NCBI RefSeq assembly: GCF_963259705.1 | Contig: NC_081844.1 | Coordinates: 32,987,341-33,051,340 of the forward strand | DNA: 64,000 nucleotides | Direction: 5' to 3' | Source: Myotis daubentonii | Lineage: Eukaryota > Chordata > Mammalia > Chiroptera > Vespertilionidae | Shown here: positions 11,481 to 23,109 of the stretch, one piece after another | How the letters are laid out: the number at the start of each line of letters is the position of its first letter | Numbering within the stretch: the first letter of the stretch is position 1 | Translations under genes and position numbers: made by a program | The notes under the pieces: model-generated | Told to the model about the DNA's origin: nothing | Seen by the model: only the letters and a program-made list of their open reading frames with translations | Databases searched by the model: none

Positions 11481-11953
11481 CATATCCTTGGATGAGTATT
11501 ATAAGAAATTGATTGACTGGGTTAGTTAAAATAAGTTTCACCCGTGGGTTTTTGTTTTTTAACGAGGCTAGTGGCATACAACTACCCACACAGTTCACAT
11601 CCCAAGCTACCAGCATTGCTGAAGGTCTTGAGTACCTGTCCCTCCCAAGCAACTGTCACTGCCCACGAGCCAGGTACCATCGTGACCATATCAGATGGGG
11701 AAGCTTCGGCCCAGGGCTGGGAGACACCTGGAGTCCCCTGCAGCCTGCCAAGCAAGGGGCACAAGCCACAAAGTACATTAGAGCCGTGGGGCTGAACTCC
11801 CAGCTTTGGAGATGGACAGCAGAGCAGCTGCCCTGTCCATTATGCTCTTTGCTCTCCTAGAATAGGGAGGGCAGTCCTCCAATCAGTTCCCCAGCTGTCT
11901 CCCATCTAGCAGATGTCCTATGGGACGTGGGATGCAGTGCCCAGCCTGCATAG

Positions 11954-12172
11954 CAGTGGTTCTCAACCTTCCTAATGCCGCGACCCTTTAATAACAGTTC
12001 CTCATGTTGTGGTGACCCCCAATTTCATTGTTACAAACTGAACATAAAGTATAGTGATTAATCACAAAAACAATGTGTAATTATGTATGTGTTTTCCGAT
12101 GGTCTTAGGCGACCCCTGTGAAAGGGTCATTCTACCCACAAAGGGGTCGGACCCACAGGTTGAGAACCGCTG
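11954..12172 (+). mobile_element. SPIN-like non-autonomous hAT element
   Basis: Ends CAGTGGTTCTCAACC and GGTTGAGAACCGCTG are SPIN/hAT terminal inverted repeats. The 8-bp flanks CTGCATAG (11946-11953) and CTGTATAG (12173-12180) differ at one base. CCTAATGCCGCGACCC and GGCGACCCCTGTGAAAGGG are typical of SPIN_NA copies. Same family as 33649-33860 and 48607-48917. Confidence 0.9.
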
Positions 12173-12443
12173 CTGTATAGGAAGCCAGAGAAAGCAGGGC
12201 CTCAGGTATAACTTCACCCCTGACAGCCTAAAGGTGGGGACAAGACCAGAAGGGTGCAGAGGAGCCCAGGGGCCTCGTCCAAGGAGGCAGAGCCTCCCTC
12301 AGTCCCCTCTCCACCTTCTTCCTTAGACTTCCAATATCTGGGCCCAAAAGCGGGATATCTTTTCTGGGCCCAGGGCCTGAGACCTTGGGACATCTATGGT
12401 TGTCACAACTGGGGCTGCTTTGAGGAAAGCCCTGTCCCTAGGA

Positions 12444-12675
12444 CAGTGATGGCGAACCTATGACACACGTCAGAGGTGACACACAAACTCATTTTTTGGT
12501 TGATTTTTCTTTGTTAAATGGTATTTAAATATATAAAATAAATATCAAAAATATAAATCTTTGTTTTACTATGGTTGCAAATATCAAAAAATTTCTATAT
12601 GTGGCACGGCACCAGAGTTAAGTTAGGGTTTTTCAAAATGCTGACACGCCGAGCTCAAAAGGTTCACCATCACTG
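12444..12675 (+). mobile_element. Non-autonomous hAT element, CAGTGATGG family
   Basis: Inverted termini CAGTGATGGCGAACC and GGTTCACCATCACTG, AT-rich core, exact 8-bp target duplication CCCTAGGA at 12436-12443 and 12676-12683. A close relative lies at 34767-35001. Confidence 0.93.
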
Positions 12676-12683
12676 CCCTAGGA

Positions 12684-15600
12684 GGTCCTTGAGACCCAGG
12701 GTGACCTCGCAAACCACAGGGGAAAGGCTCTGTAAAAACCTGTCCAGGAACCTTTCTAGAAGCCATCAACCCCAGGGGTCTTTGCTAGTCTCTGTGAGCC
12801 CCCAGCCCATAATCATCTGTGTGGGATTCCTAGTCCCCCAGGTGCCCAGGTGAACTTGGGAAAACTTGAGAGCTACTGACTGACCTGTGGATTGAGGTCT
12901 AGCATCCGAACCCACAGGCCTCTCTCTCTGCCTGGAGGTAAGGCCTACTCCTCAGGGCAGCCACTGGATGCCCACTGTCTAGCCCAGCAGAGCCTCATCA
13001 TGTGCCTGCCAGCCTGCCCTTGGCGGGACCACAGCAAGCAGAGAAACAAGTCACACTCGCCATCTCAGAATTACCTCCAAGACAAGGTCCCTGTGGTGGC
13101 TGGGGCCCTACAGCGATGCTGCCCTGCAATAGCAAGTCCTCGGGCAGCTCTTCCAATCTTCTGAAAACATTATGCCAGACTCTTGCTTCCAGAGGTGGAG
13201 CTGACGAAAGGACAGAAGTCCTGCCCTGCCCTGCCCTGCCCAGCAGGGTCAAGCACAGTGAGTCCTGTGTCCTCCGGTCCTTGTCAACTGGGGTGGCTGT
13301 ACCCCAAGTGACCAGTACTTGCGCTGCCCTTAATGGGAGCCTTCTCAAGCCTGCACGTGATCTGCCAGCCTCAGTCCTCCCTCCTCCACGTCAACATGCT
13401 TCTGTGGAGTTTGAGATATAACCTAGAAGCAGACTGCATCCTGTGTCTGGTGCGCTACTTCATTTGTCTTTGGACACAGGCTGACAAGAACTGACAGCAA
13501 GTAAGACTGCTTTTTACCATGACATGGCCTCCAACTGTGGATGCCACTAAATTGCTGGATGAGAAAGGACCCGTCCCAAGTAGGCTGTCTTGAACGGGGA
13601 AGGCTATGAGGGGACCTCACACTGCCCTAAGGCATTCTAAGGGAGGGGACCCAAGACAAGATCCAGAGAGGGGCTGGGTGACAGGAGAGCCAGGGTGAAG
13701 GCCCAACTTGGGTGGGTCCCAGAACTGTAGCACCCTATTTACCAAGGAGCCTCGTCAAAGCCAGATCCTCCTGACTCCAGCAGGCTACTCAGGCCTCGAC
13801 TTCCTCATCTGAGCAGTGGGGACTCAGGAAGTGGCCCAGCAAGGCTCCACAAAGCTCTCGAAATGGGAGGGGACAGATGCGGAGCTGCCCAAAGCAGGAG
13901 TCTTCTAGACCAATCAGGTCTCAGCTTAGGAATCCAGAGCTGTGCCAGCATGGAGAGACACCACGGACAGTCCCACAGGGCAGCCAGAGCTCATGACTAC
14001 AGGCCTCCATTGGGCATGACAGTGGCCACTGACAGAGGACGAAGCCCCCGTGACTGCTCCATCACCAGAACCAGAAACTAACCACATGCTGGGCTCCTTC
14101 ACAAGGACCTGCCTTGCCCTTCAGGGTTAAAACATAGGTGGCCAACCCACCCAATGTCACCGAGGCCTAAAGGCTGGCAGCCCCATCTTCCTAGCCCAAC
14201 TCCTTGTCCTGCCTACTCACCTCTGGATTTTCAGGGCCCAGAAAAGATATGCCAAGACAGGGACCCCACCCCACCACAACCACGACAATGAGGAACCCTG
14301 CTGCTCCTAAGGTGGCCTAGGGCAGCTTGCGGGGGCCCAGAAATGATGGCAACATTAACCATGGGACAAGTGGTATCCCAGGGAGATGCCACGGTCCCTA
14401 AGTTTGGCCTCGCAGGGACCTTGCTCAAACCACCACCAGTAAATCCCCACGACACAACTGACTCCTCTCAGATGCCTTGCTTCCCAAATTACTGGCTGGC
14501 ATGCTAGCTCCCCAAGCTGGGATGAGCACAGAGGAAGGTTTTTCAGTTTTTAAAAACCTCACCTGCTTCCTCTTGCCACCCAGTGGTAATTACTGTATAA
14601 TCAGAAGGAGAGTCAGATGGAACCAGACCAGCGGTTCAAAGAAGTCAGTCTGCACAGGGTTGTTGTCACAGCGCAGGGACGCCCAGAGCCAGGTAATGAG
14701 ATGCCCGTCACCATCTGCTTCAGAGAAATTAGAGGGATTGGAACCAGACAAGAAGCCACTTCACAAGAGAGGGGCTGACTGCCAATGGTGCACGGAAAAA
14801 CCAGACCTGTGCCTGCTGCCGCCTGCTGCTGTGGTGGGGAATCCAGTCAGCTCCTTGGAGCCTCCCCACTCCTGCACACATATACCTCCACATGCAGCAG
14901 ACACAACTGGCTCTCTAACGTGGGATTGGGCCCATCCCCTGGGACCCAAGCGGCCCTCCCATCCATTCCTGAGAGACAAGGCCACGGAATCCACAGGGCA
15001 GAGGCGTGGGGGGTGGGGGACAAACAATGGGGTCCTGGAGACTCCAGGGAGGCCTGGGAGGCCAGTGTGAGTACCTGGGACACTGCACCCAGCCCCTGCC
15101 CATCAGCCTAAAGAGTCCAGACCAGTCCCCATCTCTGAGTACAATTTGGTGGAGACACAGTGAAAAACAGAAACTAACTACTGGCAACCACAGCAAACTT
15201 CCCCTTTTCAAACCTGTGGGTTTGGCTCACAATCTGCTCTTCACGGAGGTGATCCATGCCCTGCAGGGGCCACCCCTTCCCTGACCTGAGCAGCTCCTGG
15301 CGGGTGGTTTTCCCTGGACGGGAGCCTTTATGCTTCCCCACTCATCTCACACCCGTGAGCCTGGGGTCTGCAAATGCCAATGGAGCCCCCCACCTCACCC
15401 CCCAGCAGAGACAGAGAGCTGGAGCCCCACCAGATGGGAGGAGTACCACTGGATGAATGTGCAGCCAACCCGGGTGCCCCTGTGGAAGGGACTGGGGAAA
15501 AAATACCGGATTCCACCTACTCGCAGGAAACTCTCCAGGGCCATTTTCTGCAAACAATCCCTGCCCAGGACCCCACCGCAAGGCTTTCTCTTAGACCCCC

Positions 15601-16200
15601 AGCCCCTAACCCCGGAAAGAAAGTTGGGGCAGAGGGGGCAGGGGAAGTGCTGTCCCAGGCAGGGAAGGGATCATGGTGGGATCAGGCTAGGCACACAGAC
15701 CTCCCACCACCCCTCCGGGCGGGATCTGAAGTGTTTCCAGAAAACAAAGCCAGTGGTGAGGGCAGACTGCGGAGGACAAAGCCAGGCTGAAAACCAGGAG
15801 TTCCTGAGCGACACCCCGCAACAGGTTACCCCAGATGAGGCCCCTCCTTGCTGCACACCCATTCCCTACTCAAAGCCCCCCGCCTCCCGGCTGGACCACA
15901 AAGGGGAGTGGAAATATGTATGCCACTGCAGGGAGGGATGATGGGCGAGAGCTGGAGGAGTGGGTGTCAAGGCGGGTAGGCAGTGAGCTTGAGCAGGGGG
16001 GAGAGGAGGAGGGTGTGTGGGGGACGCTAAGTGGACAGTGGGGGTCTGGAGTGAGGGATCACTGTGAGCAGCTGGGCCTGGAATCTGGGGATCAGTGAGT
16101 GTAAAGGTGACGGGGCCTAAGTTAGGGGGTCACGGGGGGGGGGGCATGGCCTGGAATGCAGAGAAAGAGGGGTAAGAAGAGTCTAGTAGCGTATGAGAGT
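12684..16200. other. CSNK1G2 5' intron, unique sequence
   Basis: GC-moderate sequence with many short open frames, none with a recognisable domain. A GCCCT pentamer run lies at about 13219-13240. A G-run at 16135-16144 leads into the CpG island. No repeat family recognised. Confidence 0.5.
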
Positions 16201-16516
16201 CAGAGGGCTGTAGGTGCAGTGGAGTCAGAGTGCGGGGGTCAGGGAAATGTTGGAGCAGCCGGGTCCGGGTTGTGGGATCAGTGGCGGTCTGGGTTACAGG
16301 GTTCAGAGTGTGGGGGTCGCGGGTTGTACGGGCACAAGAATCTGGGGTGCGGGGGTCCAGAGGGTGGATTGTAGGGACAGCGAGCTCTGAGGTGCGGGGG
16401 TGGACGGGGTGCGGGGGTCCGCTGGGTGTCGGGGCGGCGGGTCCCGGGCCGCGGGGGTGGGGCCGCAGGGCCGGGCGCGTGGCCGCGGCAGCCGGCGAGG
16501 GCGCGCGCGTCGTTAC

Positions 16517-16600
16517 CTCTCGGCCTCCGCCGTGGCCGTGGCCCAGTGGCCGATCGGCCGAGCTGGGTGGCCCGGGCTCCCTCAGCAACGCGACGCGGGC
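16517..16600 (-). other. CSNK1G2: Candidate CSNK1G2 non-coding exon 1 (donor at 16516)
   Basis: On the minus strand GGCCGAGAG|GTAACG gives a consensus donor with GT at 16516-16515. The upstream limit is not visible; 16600 is arbitrary. An alternative exon end is at 16753. Confidence 0.45.
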
Positions 16601-16752
16601 CCCCGCTACGGGCCCGGCTCTCGTTCCGGCTCCGGCGCCCGCTCGAGCCGCCGCTCCCACACTGCTGGCCTCCGCATGTTGGGCGCGGGCCGTCCCCGCC
16701 GCGCGGGCGCCCGGCTCGCCCGGCTCGCAGCGTCGCCGCGGACCTCACTTAC

Positions 16753-16900
16753 GCCACCAGCGTCGCGGGCAGGGCGCGGCGCCCACTGCGCAGCCGCCGC
16801 CACCGCTGGGCGCGCGTCGACGTCACAGCGCGGGGTGGGGACCCGCGACGCGCCCGCCGTTTTGCGGCAGCAGGTAGCGCCCAACTACGGCCGCCGCGCT
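16753..16900 (-). other. CSNK1G2: Alternative CSNK1G2 exon 1 (donor at 16752)
   Basis: The minus strand reads GGTGGC|GTAAGTGAG, a stronger donor than the one at 16516. Either or both may be used; the start is unknown and 16900 is arbitrary. Confidence 0.45.
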
Positions 16901-17048
16901 TTGCGGCCGCTCCGGGGTTGGTAGGGCGCCGCCCGCGGGGGTCAACGAAGGCTCGCGGCTGCAGAGGCCCGCGCGAGCTGGGAGGGAGCCGTGCCGCGTT
17001 CGCCTTTGGGGGATGGTTCTCTCGCCGCCCGCCCCGGCTCACCCCGCC

Positions 17049-17062
17049 GTTGCCATGGCAAG
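17049..17062. promoter_or_regulatory. RFX X-box-like palindrome
   Basis: GTTGCCATGGCAAG matches the imperfect inverted repeat bound by RFX factors (GTnRCC...RGYAAC), with one terminal mismatch. It sits in the CpG island, on the upstream side for CSNK1G2. Confidence 0.5.
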
Positions 17063-17274
17063 GCGTGGCTGGCCGCCCCGCCGCGCTTCTGTAACGTCAC
17101 GGTCTCGCCACCTGATGTCACGGCCGGGCGGCGCCGGGGGCGTGGTCAGCGCTGGCTCTGGCTGACTGCTGGGGGAGGCCGCGGGAGACGGCCTGGGTGG
17201 GGCCAGGAAGGGTAAAGGACTCCAGGGCGTTGGGCCCGCGGTGTGGTCGGGCTTCCCAGGGTCCTAGTAAGTGG

Positions 17275-17282
17275 TGACGTCA
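17275..17282. promoter_or_regulatory. Full CRE palindrome (TGACGTCA)
   Basis: A perfect CREB/ATF site at the distal edge of the CpG island. Half-site-like CGTCAC or TGTCAC sequences lie nearby at about 16819, 17095 and 17117. Confidence 0.6.
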
Positions 17283-17585
17283 GCGAGGAGACAAGGACAG
17301 CTCAGCCCGGACCGCGTCCGCCGTGGGTCACCTGAGGCAGCGGCCTGGGTGCTACCGGGCCGCCCTGTCGGGCACAGGCCTTGCCCACAGCTGGCACTCT
17401 GTAATGCCCACCGCCGACCGAGAGGAGAAGGCCCGGGGAGGGGGTGACTGGCCAAGTATCTGCGGTCAGGTCCTGCGCCACCCAGGACAGGGCCTGGAGA
17501 ACCGATGCCTGCCCACCTGTATGCCCCGCGTGCCCCCTGGGGGCATTTTAAAGTCTGGGGAGACACATCAATTCCAGTATTTATT

Positions 17586-18105
17586 TATTTTTTTTTTCCA
17601 AAAGAAAAAATTTTTTTTAATTAAATCTTTATTGTTCAGATTATTACATTTGTTCCTTTTTTTTCCCCCCATAACTCCCCTCCTCCCAGTTCCCGCCCCA
17701 CCCTCCGCCCTCACTCCCCACCCACTGTCCTCATCCATAGGTGCACGATTTTTGTCCAGTCTCTTCCGCATCTCCCACACCCCTTTCCCCCCCAAGAATA
17801 GTCAGTCCATCTATGTCCCTGATTCTATTATAATCAACAGTTCATTCTGTTCATCAGATTATTTATTCACTTGATTCTTAGATTCACTTGTTGATAGATG
17901 CATATTTGTTGTTCATAATTTGTATCTTTACCTTTTTCTTCCTCTTCCTCTTCTTAAAGGATACCTTTCAGCATTTCATATAATCCTGGTTTGGTGGTGA
18001 TGAACTCCTTTAGCTTTTCCTTATCTGTGAAGCTCTTTATCTGACCTTCAATTCTGAATGATAGCTTTGCTGGATAAAGTAATCTTGGTTGTAGGTTCTT
18101 GGTAT
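17586..18105 (-). mobile_element. Half-L1 (HAL1-like) insertion, antisense
   Basis: On the minus strand the right-hand part encodes a peptide like the end of L1 ORF1: PAKLSF, IEGQIKSFTDKEKLKEF, TTKPG, followed by a stop. Instead of ORF2 there is only about 350 bases of non-coding sequence and an A-rich end (plus-strand T runs at about 17590-17625, with AATAAAG on the minus strand). The whole is bracketed by an exact 18-bp target duplication, TCAATTCCAGTATTTATT at 17568-17585 and 18106-18123. So one insertion ends shortly after ORF1, as in HAL1 elements. A deletion inside an L1 before insertion would look the same. Confidence 0.75.
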
Positions 18106-18123
18106 TCAATTCCAGTATTTATT

Positions 18124-18555
18124 AAGCGCCTTCCATCGGCTCAGGGAATAGAATGGTGAGCTGGACTCTCGGCGTTGCTTGCTGGGGAGACCTCAGTCCT
18201 GGGGAGAAGTGGGGACAGGAGTACATAAATGGACACGGTAGTTTTTTTAGAGGATGTGTTATAAGGTGGCGTTGGGCAGTGACTAGCTAGCTAGGTAGGG
18301 TGCTAGTGGGGGAGGAGAATTAAACCGGAATAGGATGGTAGAATGACAGTGGTTAGGGGCCAAGTCAGGCCCTTGCAGAGGCAGGCTTTAAGGCTTGTTC
18401 TGCCCCGATCCTCTTCCTATAGTTCCACGTTTAATGTTACCATCTTCAGGAAGCCCACGGCACCGCCTGCAACTGTGCTTTCTCACTGCGTCCTGAGCCT
18501 CTCCAAGCTGAGCCTCGTCATAAAGGGGTGTGTGTGTTTAAAGTCAGTCTCCTCG
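18124..18555. other. Spacer between CSNK1G2 promoter and SCAMP4, unique
   Basis: No gene or repeat family recognised. Confidence 0.4.
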
Positions 18556-18692
18556 CCCTGGTTTGTGTGGGTTGGTGGTTGGAGCGTCATCCTGTGCACT
18601 GAGTGGTCCAGTTACCATCCCCAGTCAGGGCATGTGCCCCGGGTTGTGGGTTTGATATCCAATTGGGGCATGTACAGGAAGTGACCTATCAA

Positions 18693-18754
<62 letters not shown>

Positions 18755-18800
18755 ATAAAAAGTGTATCCTTTGGTGAGTATTTAGATAAATAAAAAGGTA
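18556..18800 (+). repeat. VES SINE with expanded (TC)n
   Basis: GCCCTGGTTTGTGTGGGTTGG head and ATCAATAAAAAGTGTATCC end. Its pyrimidine tract has grown to a long pure (TC)n run at about 18694-18750. Confidence 0.88.
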
Positions 18801-19532
18801 GATAAATGAAATTAGCCTCCTCCAAGGCCAAAGACTGGGACTGCTTTGTTCACTGCTGTGCCTGTACATAAACTAGGCACTCTGTATACGGGGAACAAAG
18901 GAAACGCCATAGTCCTCCCAGATTCTGGAGAACTTGGGGTTTTATTTCCTCAGGCTTCCTGTTCCATCTCTTCTACTCTTGAGATTCAGGAAAATCTGCT
19001 TTTAGGTGCTCAACTCCCACGGGGCACAGGTGGCACCATGGTATTCCTCTCCAAAGGTATTTCAGCCTTAAACCAGAGCTCTAGCCTCGCCCCTGTAAAA
19101 GGCAGGGTGGTTTGGGCAGCTGAAAGAATGCAGAAAGTGAAGAGGCCAATTTAGGGATTTTGCCAGCCAGAGTCTGTGTGACTATGGGTAGGCCCGTGAA
19201 CCTTTCCGGTCCTTTCCATCTTCATCTGTATGTTAGGACTGACGGTGCCGTTGGGAATAGGAGTCCATGAATTAATAAAGAACAGCCAGCATAAGGCCTT
19301 AATGAACATATGTCTCTCTAATCACTTGGGATCTTTGGAAAAGCAAACCGCCTTTCCAGCTTCCTTATTTTTAACCCACTTCAAATATGATTCACATGGT
19401 CCTGTGTCCTTTGGGCTTTGATCATGGGGACACTGGGAAAGCTGGGGTGTGAAACAGCTCCTTTGGGGTTCTTGATAAAATATTGTACAGAGGATGAGCT
19501 GGTCTCCCCATGACCCCTCAAAAAATCAAACA
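18801..19532. other. Unique spacer sequence
   Basis: No gene, RNA or repeat signature recognised. Confidence 0.4.
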
Positions 19533-19760
19533 AGCCTTGGCCGGTTTGGCTCAATGGATAGAGCGTCGGCCTGCGAACTTAATGGTCCCGGGTTCGATCC
19601 CAGTCAAGGGCACATGCCCTGGTTGTGGGCTCAATCCCCAGTGGGGGACTTGCAGGAGGCAGCCAATCCACCCTGATTCTCTCTCATCGTGGATGTTTCT
19701 ATCTCTCCCCCTTCCTTCCTCTCTGAAATCAATAAAAATATATAAAAAGAAAAAAATAAA
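19533..19760 (+). repeat. VES SINE
   Basis: GCCTTGGCCGGTTTGGCTCA head, GGTTCGATCCCAGTC, tail AATCAATAAAAATATATAAA. Confidence 0.94.
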
Positions 19761-20052
19761 CAATATCTTGGCCAGTAAATTCTAAACTGCTGTGGATTTC
19801 ACAGAGAAGCCAGCAGGAAGAGCTCCGTTCTATCTTATAACCGTTACGAGAGGCAGGTTCATCTGTGTCCCACTTCTTGGAGAGACCCCAGGTCAGGCTC
19901 AGGGCTGCGTCCTGGTGGCCAGCACCAGCCCGGGCACAGCAGCTGCTCTGGTTCACTTTCATTGAAATAGTGTCCCCTGCAGGCAGGGCTCTCCCCACAT
20001 AGTGCAGAGACTCACTTGGACGTGCACATTCCCATTTTCAAGATGTGAAAAC

Positions 20053-20268
20053 AGCCCTGGCCGGCTTGGCTCAGTGGATAGAGCGTCGGCCTGTGGACTG
20101 AAGGGTCCCAGGTTCAATTCCGGCCAAGGGCACATGCCTGGGTTGCGGGCTCGATCCCCAGTGGGGTGTGTGCAGGAGGAAGCCGATCAATGATTCTCTC
20201 TCATTGATGTTTCTATCTCTCCTCCCTTTCTCTATGAAATCAATAAAGAAATATATTTTTAAAAAAAA
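20053..20268 (+). repeat. VES SINE with target duplication
   Basis: GCCCTGGCCGGCTTGGCTCAG head; exact 13-bp duplication AAGATGTGAAAAC at 20040-20052 and 20269-20281. Confidence 0.95.
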
Positions 20269-20587
20269 AAGATGTGAAAACCGGTTTAGAGAGGGGAAGG
20301 GACTTGTCCACTGACCCCCAGCTTTAAAACACCAATGCTGCTGCCTTCCACCATTGTGTAATGCCAGCTCCCACTGTTCTGAGGGGGCACCTGGGACCCC
20401 CAAGCCAGTCCAAATGCCTGTGGCCAAAAAGGGTGTTAAACCAAAAGCGGGGCATGGTGCCATATGCACACAACCAATTTAGAAAAGTCCAAGTTCTCTC
20501 TCTGGAAGTTGTGAGCAGTGGAGGAGAAACTGGGCCAGAAGACATATGGGAGAGACAGTGAGGAGCAGCCTTGATGAAACAGATCTG

Positions 20588-20823
20588 GCACTAGCCTGTT
20601 TGGTTCAGTGGATAGTGTTGGCCTGTGGATTAAAGGATCCCGGGTTCGATTCTGGTCAAGGGCACGTACCTCAGTTGCAGGATCCTCCCCAGTCTGGGCC
20701 CTGGTCGGGAGGAACCAATCAATGTGTTTCTCTCACATCGATATTTCATTCTGTCTTTTCCTCTCTCTTCTACTCTCTCTAAAAACCAATGGGAAAATGT
20801 CCTCGGGTGAGGATTAAAAAAAG
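20588..20823 (+). repeat. VES SINE, long-tail subtype
   Basis: CACTAGCCTGTTTGGTTCAG head, ACATCGATATTTCATTCTGT, end AATGGGAAAATGTCCTCGGG. Confidence 0.9.
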
Positions 20824-20829
20824 AAACAG

Positions 20830-21270
20830 GTCTGGAGGGTACAGAAGCTCCTGGGACAAATGATCTGCCTCCAGGGTCTCCCCATCCTCTGAGAACAGCC
20901 CCTAGCACCCTGGTATGTACCACATGACAGCCCAGCCATCTCTGACCCGGAGTAAACCAATCCGAACCTCCTCTGGTACTCCTGAGCAAGAGGAGGGAAC
21001 TGACTCGTGAAGTAGGACTAGATAGTGGCCTTTGGCCACACGTGGCTTCTTGGGCATTTGCTTACCCTATTATCATACAGCGTAGGGTGACCAAGAACCC
21101 CAGTGTGTCTGGGTCTCCTGGGACTGTCAGTACTAAAACCCAAAAGCCTTGGCAAACCAGGATGGCTGAGTCACCGGAATGTGGGGCGTGTAGTGTCCTA
21201 CCTGTAACCAAGGGCCACAAGGAAGAGCTGCTCCACCCCACTCCCAGGGGGCCAAGGCCTGGGCAGGTAG
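20830..21270. other. Unique spacer sequence
   Basis: Nothing recognised. Confidence 0.35.
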
Positions 21271-21274
21271 AGGG

Positions 21275-21650
21275 TTGATTAGTGTCCACCCAAAATTCAT
21301 GTCCACCAAGCGCCTCAGAATGTACCATATTTGGAAATGGGGTCTTTGCAGATGTAATTAGTTAAGATGATGTCATACTGGATTAGGGGGAGCCCTTGAA
21401 TCCAATGATTGCTGTCCTTATAAAAAGAAGACACATAGAGAAGACGGCCATGTGAGGACAGAGGCAGAAACAGTGAAGCAGCCGTAAGACCAGGGACACT
21501 GGAGCCCCCAGAAGTTGGAGGAGGCAGAGAAGACCCTCCCCTGCAGCCTCCGAAGAGAGGGGCCCTGCAACACCTTGCCCTCAAACATCCAGCTTCCAGA
21601 ATGTGAGAGGATCAGTTGTTGTTTTGAGCCACCCAGTTATGGTGGTGGCT
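21275..21650 (+). repeat. MaLR-type LTR
   Basis: CCATATTTGGAAATGGGGTC, TTTGCAGATGTAATTAGTTA, GTCATACTGGATTAGGG, GCTGTCCTTATAAAAAGAAG, and a GAGCCACCCAGTTATGGTGG end are the standard landmarks of an ERVL-MaLR LTR. Confidence 0.75.
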
Positions 21651-21680
21651 CATACAGGTGTGGACCTGGATTTGGCCACT

Positions 21681-22383
21681 GTTATGGGTTGCATTGTATG
21701 CCCCATGTTGAAATCCTGACCCCCTTGGTACTTATGAATGGGACATTTGGAAATAGGGACTTTACAGATATAAATTAAGTTAAAATGAGGTCACAGTGGA
21801 GTAGGAGTGGCCCTAATGTAATGACCGGTGTCCTTCTATGAAGAGGGAAATCCGGACACAGATGATCAGGAGACAACCATGTGGTGACACAAAAATTGGA
21901 GTGATGCATCTACAAGACAAGAATGGCAAGGGAAAAAAAAAAAAAAGAATGGTAAGGATTGCCGTAGCCGGTTTGTCTCAGTTGATAGAGCGTCGGCCTG
22001 CGGACTGAAGGGTCCCAGGTTCGATTCCAGTCAAGGGCATCTACCTTGGTTGTGGGCACATCCCCAGTAGGAGGTGTACAGGAGGCAGCTGGTTGATGTT
22101 TCTCTCTCGTCGATGTTTCTAGCTCTCTCTCTCTCCCTTCCTCTCTGTAAAAAATCAATAATATATATTAAAAAAAAAAAAAAGAATGGCAAGGATTGCT
22201 GGAGCCACGAGGAGCTGGAGAAAGGCCTGAAACATCCTCCCCCGTGGCCTCAGAAGGACCCAACCCTGCCAACACCTTGATATCCAGCTTCCAGCCTCCA
22301 GAACTAGGTGAGAATAAATTTCTGCTGTTTTAAAACACCCCGTTTGTGGTCATTTGTTACAGCACCCCTAGAAGACTAAGACA
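21681..22383 (+). repeat. MaLR-type LTR split by a VES
   Basis: Opens TTATGGGTTGCATTGTATGC and closes AATAAATTTCTGCTGTTTTA ... CATTTGTTACAGCACCCC. The VES at about 21962-22181 interrupts it. Confidence 0.8.
21962..22181 (+). repeat. VES SINE inside the LTR
   Basis: CGTAGCCGGTTTGTCTCAG head; flanks AAGAATGGTAAGGATTGC and AAGAATGGCAAGGATTGC form the target duplication with one change. Confidence 0.94.
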
Positions 22384-22444
22384 GCATCAAATAGTCCTGT
22401 CTGAGGTTTGGAAAGTAGAGCAGGTGATGGAAAGAGCCAGCTCC

Positions 22445-22708
22445 CGCTCTGGCCAGTGTTGCTCAGTGGTTGGAGTGTCGGCCCTCACACTGAAGGGTTG
22501 CAGGTTCGATTCCCGGTCAAGGGCACATACTGGAGTTGCAGGTTTGATCCCAAGCTCTGGTCAGGGCATGTGTGGGAGGCAACTAATCAATGTGTCTTTC
22601 ACATTGATGTTTCTCTCTCCCTTGCACTCTCCCTTTCCCTCCCTTGCACTCTCCCTAAAAATCAATGGCAAAAAATATCCTCAGGGGAGGATTAACAAAA
22701 ACAAAAAA
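22445..22708 (+). repeat. VES SINE, long-tail subtype
   Basis: CTCTGGCCAGTGTTGCTCAG head, end AATGGCAAAAAATATCCTCA. The block CTCCCTTTCCCTCCCTTGCA contains a small internal duplication. Confidence 0.88.
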
Positions 22709-22719
22709 GTCTCACAAGC

Positions 22720-23105
22720 TGGCAACTAGAAACTAGTAGGAGGACCTCCTGTTCCACCAGCCTTCTGCCACTAAGGGTGACCTATCCTCACACCTGGCCA
22801 TGGTTAGCACCACCCTCTGGATCCTGCTAAGGGGTCCTCTCAGCCCACCGCTCCCCCAGGCACCCTCAAGTCCCCTCCTCCTGCCACACCTGAGGCACCC
22901 TTGGGCTCTGTGCCCACTGTTCCATGAATACAGCTCTTGTCCTGTCCCGGGGACACTGGCCGCCACTCCCAACCTCCTAAGTGCAGCCTCATCAGGGCCT
23001 GGCAGTCAGCAGATTCTCCAGCCCTGGGATGCCTTCAACTTTCCTCTTGCTTCAAAGCCAGTGGTTCCCCTGCAGGTAGCCAGTGGTAGCCTCGAAGGCG
23101 TGTCG
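22720..23105. other. Unique spacer sequence
   Basis: Nothing recognised. Confidence 0.35.
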
Positions 23106-23109
23106 CCCT

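Larger units (their letters stand above)
16230..17300 (-). promoter_or_regulatory. CSNK1G2: CSNK1G2 CpG-island promoter region
   Basis: CpG density rises sharply from about 16.4 to 17.1 kb, with many CGCG, GCGGCC and GGGCGG runs, and falls away on both sides. Position and strand fit the promoter and non-coding first exon of CSNK1G2, whose first coding exon lies 16 kb downstream on the minus strand. No TATA box is evident, as usual for such islands. Part of the activity could be bidirectional. Confidence 0.8.

Noticed and set aside
14477..15070. Open frame of 197 residues on the plus strand
   Set aside because: No domain or coding context; overlapping frames on both strands are of similar length.
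15330..15941. Open frame of 203 residues on the plus strand in the CSNK1G2 intron
   Set aside because: Low-complexity Pro/Gly/Arg-rich translation of GC-rich DNA, with no recognisable family.
16130..17094. Several overlapping Arg/Ala/Pro-rich frames of 150-220 residues
   Set aside because: Typical by-product of stop-poor CpG-island DNA.
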